Assembly: GCF_002014975.1 (NCBI RefSeq) | Contig: NZ_MUXV01000048.1 | Location: 13,145-77,144, forward strand | Direction: 5' to 3' | DNA from: Moraxella bovis | GTDB taxonomy: Bacteria; Pseudomonadota; Gammaproteobacteria; Pseudomonadales; Moraxellaceae | Length of the DNA stretch: 64,000 bases | Part shown: piece by piece, positions 1 through 11,300 of the stretch | How the letters are laid out: every line of letters begins with the position of its first letter | Position numbering within the stretch: the first letter of the stretch is position 1 | The notes under the pieces: generated by a model | Told to the model about the DNA's origin: nothing | Seen by the model: the letters and a program-made list of their open reading frames with translations, nothing else | Database searches by the model: none | Program-made: the position numbers and the translations under genes

Positions 1-45
1 ATTGGGGCTCATGCTCATGACCATGTCAAATCTCCGTGGTACTGA
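1..45 (+). CDS. Possible 3' end of a gene cut by the window edge
   Basis: Frame 1 is open from the first base and ends at a TGA at 43-45, giving a 14-residue tail rich in His (IGAHAHDHVKSPWY). This could be the C-terminus of an upstream gene. It is too short to identify and may be chance. Confidence 0.25.
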   Translation: MGAHAHDHVKSPWY

Positions 46-343
46 TGTTTGCTTTTTGCTCAATTTATTGTAATTTTATGTAAATAAATATTACGATAAA
101 TATTTTTTGTGTTATTTGTTGTACTATTATATCGGTTTTTTTGAAAAATTTAAATAAAAAATAGCATTTTTGTGTAAAATTCATCAGTATTTTTGTAAAT
201 TTCTATTTTTAACAAAACGAATGAATATTTCCAATCTCTTACCAAACACCCATTAAGCAAAATCAAATCAGACAGTCATGCCAAAAAATGATAAAATAGG
301 CTGATTTGTTCATTTTCTTTTTATTAATAATATAGGAACTGCC
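46..343 (+). promoter_or_regulatory. AT-rich leader upstream of hemL
   Basis: This AT-rich stretch has no credible ORF. A weak -10-like TAAAAT lies near 292-297, and an AGGA ribosome-binding site lies just before the hemL ATG. No terminator or repeat is evident. Confidence 0.35.
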
Positions 344-1633
344 ATGACACTTACCGCCGACCAAGTCTTATTTGAAAAAGCCAAACGCCACATTCCAGGG
401 GGTGTAAACTCGCCCGTGCGCGCTTTTGCAGGAGTGGGCGGTACGCCTGTGTTCGTGAGCCGTGCCAAGGGTGCGTATATGTACGACACCGAAGGGCGTG
501 AATACATCGACTATGTGGGTTCGTGGGGGCCCATGATTTTGGGACATGCTCACCCCAAGGTCATCGATGCGGTAAAGCTCGCCTGTGATGACGGCTTGTC
601 CTTTGGGGCTCCCACACCCTTTGAGACGACCATGGCGGATTTGATTGCCGATATTATTCCACACATTGAGCTCGTTCGCATGGTGTCATCAGGGACGGAG
701 GCGACCATGAGTGCCATTCGTCTGGCTCGTGGCTACACAGGGCGAGACAAGATTGTCAAATTTGAAGGGTGCTATCATGGGCATTCAGATAGCCTACTTG
801 TCAAGGCAGGCTCTGGTATGCTGGACATTGGCGAGCCGACATCCAAGGGCGTGCCTGCTGATTTTGCCAAGCATACCGTAACCTTGCCTTATAATGACAT
901 TGATGCGTTGCGTTCTGCCTTTGACAAATTTGGCGATGAATTTGCGTGCGTGATTTTAGAGCCGATAGCGGGCAACATGAACATGGTTATCCCAAGCCAA
1001 GAATTTCATAACACCCTGCGTGAGCTTTGCACCAAGCACGGGGTGGTGTTGATTTTTGATGAAGTGATGACGGGCTTTCGTGTGGGACTGCGTGGAGCAA
1101 GCAACCATTTTGGCATTACCCCCGACCTTAGCACCTTTGGCAAAATCATCGGGGCTGGCTTGCCTGTGGGAGCATTTGGCGGTAAGCGTGAGATTATGGA
1201 ATGTATCGCTCCTTTGGGCGGTGTTTACCAAGCAGGGACATTGTCTGGCAACCCCTTAGCCATGCGTGCAGGTAAGGCGATGTTTGATGAATTAACTCGT
1301 CCGAATTTTTATGAAGAATTGACCGCCAAAACTGCCAAACTGGTAAACGGCTTACAAGCACTTGCCGACAAACACGGCATAGATTTTGCAAGCTGTCATG
1401 TGGGCGGTATGTTTGGGCTGTTTTTTGCCAAAGAATTGCCCAAAAACTTTAATGACGTGGCATGCGCCGACACCAAACGCTTTAACCAGTTTTTCCATGC
1501 CATGCTAAAACAGGGCATATACCTTGCTCCGTCTGCCTTTGAAGCGTCCTTTATGTCCATCGCCCATACCGATGACGACATTGAGCGGACACTTGTGTGT
1601 GCGGATAAGGCATTTGGTGAGCTGATTGGTTGA
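344..1633 (+). CDS. hemL: Glutamate-1-semialdehyde 2,1-aminomutase
   Basis: This 429-residue PLP enzyme of the cytosolic C5 pathway converts glutamate-1-semialdehyde to 5-aminolevulinate, the first committed tetrapyrrole precursor. The N-terminus has the family hallmark [12 protein letters not shown]. The PLP-contact segment [16 protein letters not shown] is at 115-130 and the cofactor-site FDEVMTGFR at 238-246. The Schiff-base lysine is K267 in [18 protein letters not shown]. Length is normal for HemL. The start is set by an AGGA site just upstream and the conserved N-terminus. The gene stands alone, followed by a MITE-like repeat. No odd features. Confidence 0.97.
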   Translation: MTLTADQVLFEKAKRHIPGGVNSPVRAFAGVGGTPVFVSRAKGAYMYDTEGREYIDYVGSWGPMILGHAHPKVIDAVKLACDDGLSFGAPTPFETTMADLIADIIPHIELVRMVSSGTEATMSAIRLARGYTGRDKIVKFEGCYHGHSDSLLVKAGSGMLDIGEPTSKGVPADFAKHTVTLPYNDIDALRSAFDKFGDEFACVILEPIAGNMNMVIPSQEFHNTLRELCTKHGVVLIFDEVMTGFRVGLRGASNHFGITPDLSTFGKIIGAGLPVGAFGGKREIMECIAPLGGVYQAGTLSGNPLAMRAGKAMFDELTRPNFYEELTAKTAKLVNGLQALADKHGIDFASCHVGGMFGLFFAKELPKNFNDVACADTKRFNQFFHAMLKQGIYLAPSAFEASFMSIAHTDDDIERTLVCADKAFGELIG

Positions 1634-1672
1634 TTTTTTAAAATTGACTACCATATAATTTGATTGTATTAC

Positions 1673-1935
1673 TAGGGCGTGCCTACCCTTTATAACACTA
1701 TTTACAATATAGACATATTTTAGAAAAACTAATCGTTTTTGCATGAAAAATGGCTATCCGACCACTTAATTTTTAAAATTAAGTTAAAATCTTAAGATTT
1801 ATCAGATTAAGTGGTCGGATGTTTTTCATAATAAAAACTTGCCTGATAGAAAACTCACAGCCTCAAGTTTTTTCCTTGAAAAACGTGCGATTTTTCTCAT
1901 TTTTCATTGCAAATATAAAAGTTCAACACGCCCTA
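1673..1935. repeat. MITE-like element, full-length copy (copy A)
   Basis: A 263-bp element has 9-bp perfect terminal inverted repeats (TAGGGCGTG at 1673-1681, CACGCCCTA at 1927-1935). An internal inverted pair, ATCCGACCACTTAAT and ATTAAGTGGTCGGAT, surrounds an AT-rich centre. It matches 56120-56524, which contains an extra insert, and, with an internal deletion and inverted, 50814-50938. TA at both outer ends would fit a TA target duplication. It has no coding capacity and lies directly upstream of secA, so it may supply or modify secA promoter sequences. Confidence 0.85.
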
Positions 1936-1987
1936 ATTAAAGTTGCTGTTATAAAATATTTTGCCCTGTGCAATTTGGAAAAAAACC

Positions 1988-4876
1988 ATGTTAACAAAAG
2001 CCATCAGTGCTGTATTCGGCACCAAAAACGAACGTGAATTAAAGCGTATGCAAAGGCAGGTGGACAAGATTAACGCCCTTGAACCCACAATCTCAGCACT
2101 GTCTGATGATGAGCTACGCCAAAAAACCGATGAGTTTAAAAGCCGTCACGCCAATGGTGAGAGTCTTGATAAGCTCTTGCCCGAGGCGTTTGCCGTGTGC
2201 CGTGAAGCGTCCAAACGTGTGAACGGCATGAGACACTATGACGTCCAGCTCATCGGTGGCATGACCTTGCACGAGGGTAAGATTGCCGAGATGAAAACGG
2301 GCGAGGGTAAGACCCTAATGGCAACCCTTGCCATGTACCTAAACGCCATCAGTGGCAAGGGCGTGCATGTCGTAACCGTGAACGACTATCTGGCAGGGCG
2401 TGATGCTGAGCTAAACCGTGGGCTGTTTAGTTTCTTGGGGCTGACGGTGGGCGTGATTTATAGCCAACAGCCCCCCCATGAGAAATTTGATGCTTATCGT
2501 GCCGACATCACTTATGGCACCAATAACGAATACGGTTTTGATTATCTGCGTGATAACATGGTGTTTAGCAAAGATGAGAAAAAACAGCGTCCGCTCAATT
2601 ACTGTATCATCGATGAGATTGACAGTATTTTGATTGATGAGGCTCGGACACCGCTCATCATCTCAGGGCAAGCCGAGGACTCGGCTCATCTGTATGCCTT
2701 GATTAACAACATCATTCCCCGCCTAAAAAAATCCGACAACGAAGAGGATAATAAAAACAACGTGGCGGAGGATTTTTGGATTGATGAGAAAAACCGAGCC
2801 ATTGAGATTAGCGAAAAGGGCTATGAGAAAATTGAGCATTTTTTGGTGGAAGTGGGCGAGCTTGGCGAAAACGAAAGCCTATACAGTCCTGCTCGCTTGC
2901 CTCTACTGGCTCATGTGCAGGCGGCGATTAGGGCTCATCATCTGTTTATTAAAAACGTGCATTATATCATCTCTGATGATAATGAGATTGTCATTGTGGA
3001 CGAAAATACGGGGCGTACCATGCCGGGCAGACGGTGGAGCGAGGGGCTACACCAAGCGGTAGAAGCCAAAGAAGGCGTGGAAATTCAAGCCGAAAACCAA
3101 ACCATGGCGACCACCACGTTCCAAAACTATTTTCGTCTGTATGACAAGCTCTCTGGCATGACAGGGACAGCAGATACCGAAGCGGCGGAGTTTAAATCGA
3201 CTTATGACATTGATGTGGTCATCATTCCAACGCACCGTCCGATTGCTCGTGTGGATTTAAACGACCAAATTTTCTTATCCAAATTGGGCAAATATCAAGG
3301 GATTATCCGTGAGATTCGCCAAATCACTGCCAAGGGCGCACCTGTGCTGGTCGGTACGGCAACCATTGAGGCAAGTGAGGAGCTGTCGTATTTGCTTGAC
3401 CAAGCTGGCATTAAACACAACGTCCTAAACGCCAAACAGCACGAACGAGAAGCCGAAATCATCGCCCAAGCAGGCAGACCGTCTGCGGTAACCATTGCCA
3501 CCAACATGGCAGGCCGTGGTACGGATATTATCCTAGGTGGTAACTGGCAGGCGGAGATAGAGGATTTGGACGCACTCACCGATGCCCAAAAGAGCGAGTT
3601 ACAAAGCCAATGGCAAGCTCGCAACGAAGCGGTCAAAGCGGCAGGGGGTCTGCACATCATCGGCTCTGAACGCCACGAATCACGCCGCATTGATAACCAG
3701 CTTCGTGGGCGTGCAGGGCGACAAGGCGACCCTGGTCAGTCTCGCTTTTTCTTGTCATTAGAAGATGACTTGATGCGGATTTTTGCAGGCGACCGTGTGG
3801 TGTCGATGATGCGTGCCATGGGGCTAAAAGAGGACGAAGCCATTGAACATAAAATGGTGTCTCGCTCGATTGAGAACGCACAGGGAAAGGTAGAAGCTCG
3901 TGATTTTGACGCTCGCAAAAGCTTGCTAAAATATGATGATGTCGCTAACGAACAGCGTAAGGTTATCTATGGACAGCGTGATGGCTTGCTAGAAGAGGTT
4001 GATTTACAAGAGTCCATCAAAGCTATGCACCATGAGGTGTATAACGCTCTTATCACGCAGTTCGTGCCAGAGGGTTCGGTCGATGACCAGTGGAACATTG
4101 ACGGGCTAGAAGATGAGATTGAGGACGCCTTTGGCTATTATATGCCGATTAATGATTGGCTAGATGCTGACCGCCGTCTTGATGAAGAGGGCTTGCGTGC
4201 TAAGATTATTGATTTTGCCATCGCCCATTATCAGAAAAAACGTGAGTCTATGGGCGAGCAAAACGCTGCCCGATTGGAGCGTGATTTTATGCTCCGTAAC
4301 CTTGATCGCCATTGGAAAGAGCATTTGACCCAAATGGATCAGCTCCGTAAAGGCATTCATTTGCGTAGCTACGCCCAAAAGAATCCTGAGCAAGAGTACA
4401 AGCGTGAATCTTTTGATTTGTTCCAGTCCATGCTTGGGGCGATTAAATCAGACGTGGTGCAGGACTTGGCACGGGTGCATATCGCAACCCCAGAAGAGAT
4501 TGCCCAAATGGAAGAAGAACGTCGCCGTCAAGCCGAGATGATGCGACTGCATTTCGAGCATAATGACATGGGGCTAGAAGGCGAGATTGTCACCGATGAG
4601 AGTCGCCCACGAGCCACCCAAAACGTTCAGCGTATCACGGTCAGTCTGGGCGGTGCGGCATCCATGCCGAACCTTTCGCCAAACGGTCACGTCAATACCA
4701 ACACTAATACCAACGCCAATACTGGCACTGACACCAACCAAAGCATGGCAGATGTGAGCGATACCACAGCACCCCAAAGCATCGATGATGTCTTTATCCC
4801 TGCCAATATCAACCGTAACGCCCCCTGCCCCTGCGGTAGTGGCTTAAAGTATAAGCAATGTCATGGTAAGATTTAG
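1988..4876 (+). CDS. secA: Preprotein translocase ATPase SecA
   Basis: This 962-residue motor drives post-translational export of unfolded preproteins through SecYEG. Walker A GEGKT lies at 105-109. The DEAD-family Walker B region reads [16 protein letters not shown], and the second RecA fold contains [13 protein letters not shown] and [13 protein letters not shown]. The C-terminus has the zinc-binding SEC-C motif [14 protein letters not shown] that binds SecB and phospholipids, preceded by an Asn/Thr-rich linker. The start at 1988 gives the normal [12 protein letters not shown]-terminus with a GGAAA site upstream; an in-frame ATG at 1961 would add nine atypical residues. A seven-C run near 2471 lies in frame. 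Confidence 0.98.
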   Translation: MLTKAISAVFGTKNERELKRMQRQVDKINALEPTISALSDDELRQKTDEFKSRHANGESLDKLLPEAFAVCREASKRVNGMRHYDVQLIGGMTLHEGKIAEMKTGEGKTLMATLAMYLNAISGKGVHVVTVNDYLAGRDAELNRGLFSFLGLTVGVIYSQQPPHEKFDAYRADITYGTNNEYGFDYLRDNMVFSKDEKKQRPLNYCIIDEIDSILIDEARTPLIISGQAEDSAHLYALINNIIPRLKKSDNEEDNKNNVAEDFWIDEKNRAIEISEKGYEKIEHFLVEVGELGENESLYSPARLPLLAHVQAAIRAHHLFIKNVHYIISDDNEIVIVDENTGRTMPGRRWSEGLHQAVEAKEGVEIQAENQTMATTTFQNYFRLYDKLSGMTGTADTEAAEFKSTYDIDVVIIPTHRPIARVDLNDQIFLSKLGKYQGIIREIRQITAKGAPVLVGTATIEASEELSYLLDQAGIKHNVLNAKQHEREAEIIAQAGRPSAVTIATNMAGRGTDIILGGNWQAEIEDLDALTDAQKSELQSQWQARNEAVKAAGGLHIIGSERHESRRIDNQLRGRAGRQGDPGQSRFFLSLEDDLMRIFAGDRVVSMMRAMGLKEDEAIEHKMVSRSIENAQGKVEARDFDARKSLLKYDDVANEQRKVIYGQRDGLLEEVDLQESIKAMHHEVYNALITQFVPEGSVDDQWNIDGLEDEIEDAFGYYMPINDWLDADRRLDEEGLRAKIIDFAIAHYQKKRESMGEQNAARLERDFMLRNLDRHWKEHLTQMDQLRKGIHLRSYAQKNPEQEYKRESFDLFQSMLGAIKSDVVQDLARVHIATPEEIAQMEEERRRQAEMMRLHFEHNDMGLEGEIVTDESRPRATQNVQRITVSLGGAASMPNLSPNGHVNTNTNTNANTGTDTNQSMADVSDTTAPQSIDDVFIPANINRNAPCPCGSGLKYKQCHGKI

Positions 4877-4896
4877 CATTTAAAAACATAACCATC

Positions 4897-4997
4897 TGTA
4901 AAATCGCAAAAATATCTGCATAAAATCGCAAAAATTTCTGCATAAAGAAAACTCAATTATGCAGATATTTTTATCACAGTATGCAGATATTAATCTA
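4897..4997. repeat. CTGCATA repeat cluster and terminator between secA and the prophage
   Basis: Two tandem 22-bp units (4899-4920, 4921-4942) are followed by two inverted copies of the core. CTGCATA or its complement occurs at 4916, 4938, 4958 and 4980. The inverted copies can form a hairpin ending in a T run, a likely terminator for secA and for the converging prophage genes. Because it lies at the prophage edge and similar motifs lie at the other edge, it may also be an array of Mu-type transposase end-binding sites (inference). Confidence 0.55.
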
Positions 4998-5003
4998 ACA
5001 AAC

Positions 5004-5228
5004 TTACACCCCAAACTCCCCTCGCTCCCCCTGCGGAGCTTGCCCTGTGATTTCATGAGTCTGTCGGTCATAATAGACCATATCGCCCACCTCTGCCTGT
5101 CCGTTTAGCACGACAAACACCCCACCGAGTGTCTGCCCGACCACCACGCCTTGCCCCTTTTGACCTGTGATTTGTGCCACGCCTTTGGGTGTGGCAAAGA
5201 GCTTGCTAAATGTTTGATATAAATTCAT
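5004..5228 (-). CDS. Small phage tail-region protein, unknown
   Basis: A 74-residue protein is the last gene of the prophage late operon. It has a Gly/Val-rich beta pattern (GVVVGQTLGGVFVVLNGQAEVGDMVYYDRQTHEITGQAP) and no membrane segment. The repeating turn pattern suggests a small beta-barrel or OB-like fold, as in some spike-associated proteins, but this is inference. It starts 59 bases after the baseplate-like gene and ends near the repeat cluster at the prophage edge. I do not recognise a named family. Confidence 0.6.
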   Translation of the reverse strand: MNLYQTFSKLFATPKGVAQITGQKGQGVVVGQTLGGVFVVLNGQAEVGDMVYYDRQTHEITGQAPQGERGEFGV

Positions 5229-5286
5229 TTTTTTTGCCTTTGAATTATTGACTTTTTAGAGCATTAATGTATAATATAATCGGCTA

Positions 5287-7116
5287 TTAATTTCCCATAT
5301 ACCTATCAAGCCCTACCACCTGCCAAATGGTCGGCACGCCATTTTCCACCTTGACCTGCACCTCAACACTGACCACCACTGCCTTATAACCGCCGTCATC
5401 GTTGATTTGCCAAACATCGCCCACCACCGCAAGGGGCAAGCCGTATTTATCCGCCCAACGTGTCGTTACCGTCATGTCCATGTGCGTGCCTGATTCTGAC
5501 AGTATTTGCACGCCTTTGGCAATGGTGGCGATTTGGTCGGTCAATAGCTCGTCAGACTGTGTGGGTGCCTCTGTCATGCGTGCCGACTGTCTGCGATAGA
5601 CGTTATCAAGACGGCTTGTACTGGTCAGCCACACATTATCATAAAGAGGACTTACTCTTTGTTGCTCACTGATGCTTTTTACAGGGTCAAGAGCAAGGAT
5701 TAAAGCAGGTTCAGCCGTGGCAAGCTTCCACGCAGGCACTTTGTAGCGAGGTTTAATGACAAGGCTTGGCTCGTGCGGATGCGAATACACAAACGCCCCA
5801 CACGCCTCTGCCACATCATGTATTACCCCCATCGGGGTTTTGTCGGTACTATATACCCCTTTTTTAATCAGCCAATCAGGGGCTTGATATTCTGCCGTCA
5901 TGCCTGTATTTACCATCGCACTCATGATAAGCTGACTGGCGTAGAGGGCTTGATTTAACCCGCCTTGTTTATTTGTCGCATAGTCTGCTGACAGGCGAGC
6001 GGTAACACTTCGTCCTGATAACGTGTAGCTGTGATTGACAAATGAGCGGTTTTTGCTAAGCTCCTCAGCAATGATGACAAAGCGGTGGTTGTTAATGACC
6101 ACGCTAATCATCGGCTCATTACCACGGCTGCCTAGCTTGTCTTTGATTTTATCAAAGTCTTTGGTGGGGATTTCAATTTGTCCTTGCCAACAAAAGCTGT
6201 CCATGTCGGTCTTAATGCTAAATGACAAGGGATTTACATTGACCCCACCGATGGTTGCAGTGATGGTATTATGCACGATATAAGCTCCTAAATTGGGGGT
6301 GGCAGTCGGTGGTAAGTCATGCCAACAAATAAGCGGTAGGGGCAAGGCACCCGCAGGGTGCTCGCCTCGTTTGCGTCTTAAAGCCAGTGGCAGGCGGTCA
6401 GATGGTGGTCTGATACGACAATACGAGACGGGCTTGTCAGGCTCAGGCTCTGGCACAGGATAATAACGACATGGCACAGGAGTGCTGTGGGTTATCGTGT
6501 GTGTGCTAGGGCGAGCAATCAGCGTACTGCCTGCTTGGTGGGTGTTATCGCCAAATAGTCCTGCCACGTCTGATAAATTGCCCTGCGTACCGCCCTGCAA
6601 ATAGCCCTTAGCCCCATATTTGACAAGATTACAACTAAACAGTCCCACACCATCGCTCACGCTGATGTGATGAGCGTGGTGAAGTGCCATGAGAGCTTGC
6701 CATGTGTGCTGATAGACACTGCCAATCAGATAAGGCGTACCCATAGCACTATCTGCCCCACTAGCAACAGGGGCAAAATGACGAGTAGACATATCACGCC
6801 CATAAGCCATTGTTAGCGTATCACCATACACCACACTATACGCCCGTGCCACCTCATCACTTGCTATACTCACTTGTCTGCCCATATTCACGCCCTGTGG
6901 GTCAGATATTAGGCTATCAAACTCTGCCATGACAGGGTTTTGTCTTTTTGGGGTTGGGTCAGTGGGCTTAGGTGTTGGGTCAATCGGTGTTGGCAAGACC
7001 ACATCCAGCGTGCTTAACTTACGATTTAGGGTAAGCGGTAAGCGGTCGGACGGTGGTCTGTCGCTTATCCGCCGTGTCAGTGGCAAGGGCAATTTATCAC
7101 GGGTCAGGTCTGCCAT
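5287..7116 (-). CDS. Phage baseplate/tail hub-like protein
   Basis: A 609-residue late protein. The N-terminal third is Pro/Arg-rich with imperfect repeats of PPSDRLPLxLxRK (near 20 and 240). The C-terminal half, from about residue 270, looks like a tail hub: it has short beta strands (SFSIKTDMDSFCWQGQIEIP, VVINNHRFVIIAEEL, SGRSVTARLSADYA) reminiscent of gp27/gpD hub proteins. The chosen start overlaps the end of the upstream gene by 13 bases; an in-frame start at 7179 would overlap it much more. The function is inferred from position and strand pattern, not from a recognised signature. Confidence 0.65.
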   Translation of the reverse strand: MADLTRDKLPLPLTRRISDRPPSDRLPLTLNRKLSTLDVVLPTPIDPTPKPTDPTPKRQNPVMAEFDSLISDPQGVNMGRQVSIASDEVARAYSVVYGDTLTMAYGRDMSTRHFAPVASGADSAMGTPYLIGSVYQHTWQALMALHHAHHISVSDGVGLFSCNLVKYGAKGYLQGGTQGNLSDVAGLFGDNTHQAGSTLIARPSTHTITHSTPVPCRYYPVPEPEPDKPVSYCRIRPPSDRLPLALRRKRGEHPAGALPLPLICWHDLPPTATPNLGAYIVHNTITATIGGVNVNPLSFSIKTDMDSFCWQGQIEIPTKDFDKIKDKLGSRGNEPMISVVINNHRFVIIAEELSKNRSFVNHSYTLSGRSVTARLSADYATNKQGGLNQALYASQLIMSAMVNTGMTAEYQAPDWLIKKGVYSTDKTPMGVIHDVAEACGAFVYSHPHEPSLVIKPRYKVPAWKLATAEPALILALDPVKSISEQQRVSPLYDNVWLTSTSRLDNVYRRQSARMTEAPTQSDELLTDQIATIAKGVQILSESGTHMDMTVTTRWADKYGLPLAVVGDVWQINDDGGYKAVVVSVEVQVKVENGVPTIWQVVGLDRYMGN

Positions 7117-7448
7117 GACTGCCACAGTTCCATTTGCTCGGCTTGGGTTTTGTCGCTCATGGGGGTTACATAATCCCAAGTGGCAGGTTCGTAACGCTCC
7201 ACCCCATCGGATGGGGGCAGGTCTCGTGCCATGATGAGATACTGCTGATTTGGGTCAAGATTGTTAATCAGATAATGCCCGTTGTCAAGACTGTAAAAGC
7301 GTGAATGCACCGACAAATCCATATTAAACACCACCATTTCACGGCGGGCAGGGACACCGCCCACTGTTACAATACCGTCATTATCCCCTGCGATGTAGCC
7401 CACATTAGGTAGGGCAAGAGCCACATCTGCTTTGCTGTGTACTTGCAT
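7104..7448 (-). CDS. Phage tail protein, unknown (114 aa)
   Basis: A 114-residue protein with an immunoglobulin/fibronectin-like beta pattern (GGVPARREMVVFNMDLSVHSRFYSLDNGHYLINNLDPNQQYLIMARDLPP). The phrase resembles carboxypeptidase-regulatory-like beta sandwiches found in phage tail tips. It begins immediately after the upstream gene stop (7449) and overlaps the downstream gene by 13 bases, so the two are probably translationally coupled. Function within the tail tip is inference from position. Confidence 0.65.
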   Translation of the reverse strand: MQVHSKADVALALPNVGYIAGDNDGIVTVGGVPARREMVVFNMDLSVHSRFYSLDNGHYLINNLDPNQQYLIMARDLPPSDGVERYEPATWDYVTPMSDKTQAEQMELWQSWQT

Positions 7449-8255
7449 TTAGTACTCCCAGTAGTCTAAGTAAATCATCACCCCAAAGCTATAATTGGCT
7501 TGGTAATAACTATTTGTACCATTGACCACATATATATACAACACAGGTCTGCCTTGATATTCGGTGATCTGAATATCCGTTGGCAAAGTCAGACTGTTTT
7601 GTATCAGTAAGGCGGGCTGAGAGCCGAGCAATGCCCCATCTTGTCGCCAAAAGACATCAGAGACTAGGCTAACCAAGAAGTCTTTTTTGAGCGATTTTAC
7701 TAAGTCATAGCCATTAGATAAGATACGGGCGTTGGTATAGTTGCCAATTTTAAGACTGCCTAAAAAGCTGTTGTAATTAGAACTTGATAAGTTCCCAATA
7801 TTTAGCCGTACAAAGTTAATATTATTATCATTAATCGCTGATTTAATGAGACCCAAATACCCCACTTGGCTCATGCCATCTGTGGTAATGACAAAATACA
7901 CACCGAGTTCGCAGACTAACATTGTCCAGCTTGGATTTCTGGCGTGTGATTTTTGTGTGTTGCTAGCCCATTGCGATGCCTTATTTGTGTCATTATAATA
8001 ATAAGGCTTATATGCCGAATTATCCTCCTCCACACCAAACTTGTCCATCATGATGTTCGGACTGATAAAATCACACGAATGGTCGGTTTCGTTGTCAAGC
8101 ATAAATCCTGCCCCTGCCTTATTACCGTAGCCTGTTACCAGACAGGCTTTCCACACGCTTTTATAATCGCCCATCGCCCCTGTGAGCTGTGGGGCTTGTA
8201 GGTCGGTGGATTGGTAGAGTTTGGGGGTTAGGGTGATGGGATTTAAATAGCTCAT
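7449..8255 (-). CDS. Phage tail-associated protein, unknown (268 aa)
   Basis: A 268-residue protein rich in Asn, Tyr and Ser (NNINFVRLNIGNLSSSNYNSFLGSLKIGNYTNARIL) without signal peptide or membrane segments. This composition is common in phage tail-tip and receptor-side proteins. It lies between the large tape-measure fusion and the 114-residue protein in one operon on the minus strand. An AAGGAT ribosome-binding site precedes the ATG. I do not recognise a family. Confidence 0.65.
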   Translation of the reverse strand: MSYLNPITLTPKLYQSTDLQAPQLTGAMGDYKSVWKACLVTGYGNKAGAGFMLDNETDHSCDFISPNIMMDKFGVEEDNSAYKPYYYNDTNKASQWASNTQKSHARNPSWTMLVCELGVYFVITTDGMSQVGYLGLIKSAINDNNINFVRLNIGNLSSSNYNSFLGSLKIGNYTNARILSNGYDLVKSLKKDFLVSLVSDVFWRQDGALLGSQPALLIQNSLTLPTDIQITEYQGRPVLYIYVVNGTNSYYQANYSFGVMIYLDYWEY

Positions 8256-8308
8256 AAATTATCCTTTAAAGCTTGATTAATTAACATTAAAATACACTTA
8301 AAACCGCT

Positions 8309-11300
8309 TTAAATCTCGGTCGTATCGCCAAACAACACCTGCGTATAGCCGTCTGACCCCTTAGGGTTGTCCGCTGACGGCTGGACGGCACAGATGACCC
8401 ACACAGGTAGCAGTGTCCCCCACGTGTTAAACCGTACCACTTCTTGCACGCTCCATGGGGTATCAGCCCCAAAGGCTTGTTTGGGTATGGTAAAGTAGGG
8501 CTTTTTGGTGGACGGATTGATTGGGGCTAAGTCTTGTAAGGTGTCGGTTTTTAGCACAAAGCCGAGTGTTTGCCCGTACAGCTCAAACTGTGAGCTACTG
8601 GTAAACTTAATCAGCCATTTCTCATCGATTGCCCCGTCATCGGTCAAGACAATGGGATAGTCTTTGACATTTAAGCGGTTTAATGGCTCGTCGCCAATGC
8701 GGGCGTCTTGCCACACATTCGTCCAGTTTCTTTGGGTAAATGGCACGGAAGCTCGCACTTGCAAATTACCGCCGATGAGTACGCTTGCCACATAAGTGTC
8801 CTCCAACGGATAATCCCGTTTGGTCGGAAAGATGAGGGTCAGCGTACCGTCAATGTCTACGCTGTGTATGCGGTTTCGCTCCTCCCACGTGCAAGTGGCA
8901 AATAAGGGCAGAGCATAATCGGACAAATCGAGCGGACTTGTCCATGTGATACTGCCCGCCTCCAAATCATAATCCCACAGCTCGGCATTGACCGCCTTGC
9001 CTGTACTGTCGGTAATACACAGGCGGTCTAAGTAGGTGCGGTCAAGTTGTATCGTTTGACCTGCCTTGTGAGCCGAGCCGAGTGCTTGTTTTAGGCTGTT
9101 GGTGATAAGGATGGTATCGCCACGGCGGAAGATAGGTACACGTCCGTCTTGGGGCAGCCTGACGGTGTCAATGCGTATGGTGGTGCTATCGACAGGCAGA
9201 TAAGAGTAAGCCACGGTACTGTATGTAATGGACGAGCTAAACACATGAGCAGGCTTAAAGATTTGTCCGTCCACGACCGCATCAGCGTTATACCAGCTCT
9301 CACTCTCGTGGCCGTCAGCGTTTACCCATTTGCCAAATTTGACACTTGCCAAACCATACTCCACGTCCACCAATCCTAAGATGTACTCACTGTCAAACTC
9401 GCCTTTGGCATTGGCGGTGGCAGAGATTTTTTTGCCATCTAGGGTGGTTGCCGAGATGGTCAGCGATGAGGGACGAATGGGGGCGGACGGCGTGATAAAA
9501 CTGATGGAGTCGGTACGACCTGCACTGACGCTCGTGGTCAAAGATTGCACCGACACTGCCCCAATGGGGTCAGAGAGTATCAGCTCGCCTGTACTATAAT
9601 CAATGCTTCCTATTTTGTCCGCCTGCCCTGTGGCGGTGTTTAAGTTAGTGTATATAGAGCCGTCTTTATCAAAGTAGGATTTACCATTCATCACAAACCG
9701 CACTGAGCTTGGGATAATTAGCTCACCTGTATTGATGACAAACTTAATAGATGTGCTAACCGCCACAGGCTCAGACTTTGCGGTAGCAGGGTGTGTGTCA
9801 TAATAGCTGGCTGTGATGACGGCATTAGAGGCAAGCGTTGCCCCTGCTGGCACATAGTCAAAGCCTGCAAAGCTCGTACGGTAGATGTCTTGATACGTCT
9901 TTGTGGCATAGGTAATATTATTCCAGGTTAGCTCTGTCTCTGTTTGCGAGTACACTTTTTCGCCAATTTTATCTTTGCCGTACTTAGCTTTGGGGATGGA
10001 CACCGTGGTGTCAGGGTTAAATATCGCCTTACCCCCTGTGATTTTACCCACGGTTTTGCCGTGGCTGTCTATCAGATTGCCCTTACCATCATCGGTCAGC
10101 GTGATAAAGACCGTCCCAGCCCCATAAGTGCCGTGCGAGCCGTCACCTGATTGGGTGATATTACGCCCTTTACGCCCACTGGTGCTAATCACCGCCCCTA
10201 GGGCAATCTCATCATAACCCTCCACGGTGACAGGATAGGTCAGTTGCAACGTCCCTGCGACAAAATCGCCAATATCAATACTGACATTGCCCTGCAAGTC
10301 TCGGGCAGGGGTTGGGTGATTTTGGCTGATTTTATCGCCCGTGTTATAGCCGACTGTTACACCTGTGATGGCACTATCCAAAGTCAGTACGCTGTCACTA
10401 TAACGCCCCGTGACATCGCCACTGATGACCCCTTGGGCATTGACCGTGGCACTACCACCGCTCCATGATAACGTGATGGACGATGGGTCGGGTGTGGTGG
10501 GCAGTCTGATGACACTTTTAACGCTTGGCACAAGGTCGGCTCGCTTGATAAAGGTGGCAGATGACCCCCAATAGATGACGATTGCCGAGCCGATGTCGGG
10601 CAGTTCGCTACACGTAATGGAGAGTGTGCCTGTTTGGGGGTTTAGGTTAATCGAGCCGTGCGTTTGTGAGCCTTGGGTGAGCCTGTACCACTTGCCCTGT
10701 GAGCGGTATTGTACGCTCACCGTGCTAGGATGGGGCAGATTGACGATGTAGTTATAAGACTGGGTGTTTTCACTGACGATGATTTTAGCGGTGTCTGAGA
10801 CGACATCGGCACTGCTGGCGGGACGAAAACTCACCGCACGCACATACATGCTGTTGATGGCGGACATGGACACGCCCAGAGCGTCTAGGGCTTTTGCCTG
10901 TTCATCGGCAGACTTTTTGGCATTTTGTTGGGCGGTGGCGGTGTCTTTGACGGATTGGGCGAGTTCTTTGTTGCCGTTTACTGCTTCAAGTAGTCGCCCG
11001 TTTAACTCGGTTTGGGCTTTGGCATTGTCGCCAACCTGAGCCTTAACAGCGTTATAAGCCATTGCCATTTTATTGACATCATCGCCTGCCAAACTCATGA
11101 CCGTACTAAACCCTTGCAAGGCGGATTTGGTTTTGCCGTCAATGCCCGTGGCAAATTCGTCCATGTCAAGACCTAGGGCACCAAATGCCCCACTGGCTTT
11201 TTCAAGGTCGCTTTTAATCGCCTCGCCCAAGCCTTGATTTTGGGCTTCATCGGTCAAGTTTTTGATGGTCGTCTTGGTCGCTTCGATTTGAGTTTGTAAG

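Noticed and set aside
1819-2037. 72-residue ORF running through the MITE-like repeat into secA
   Set aside because: It reads repeat sequence, has no ribosome-binding site, and overlaps the true secA start in another frame.
2471-2477. Run of seven C in secA as a phase-variable tract
   Set aside because: It lies in an essential gene, encodes conserved Pro residues and is short. Phase variation would be lethal.
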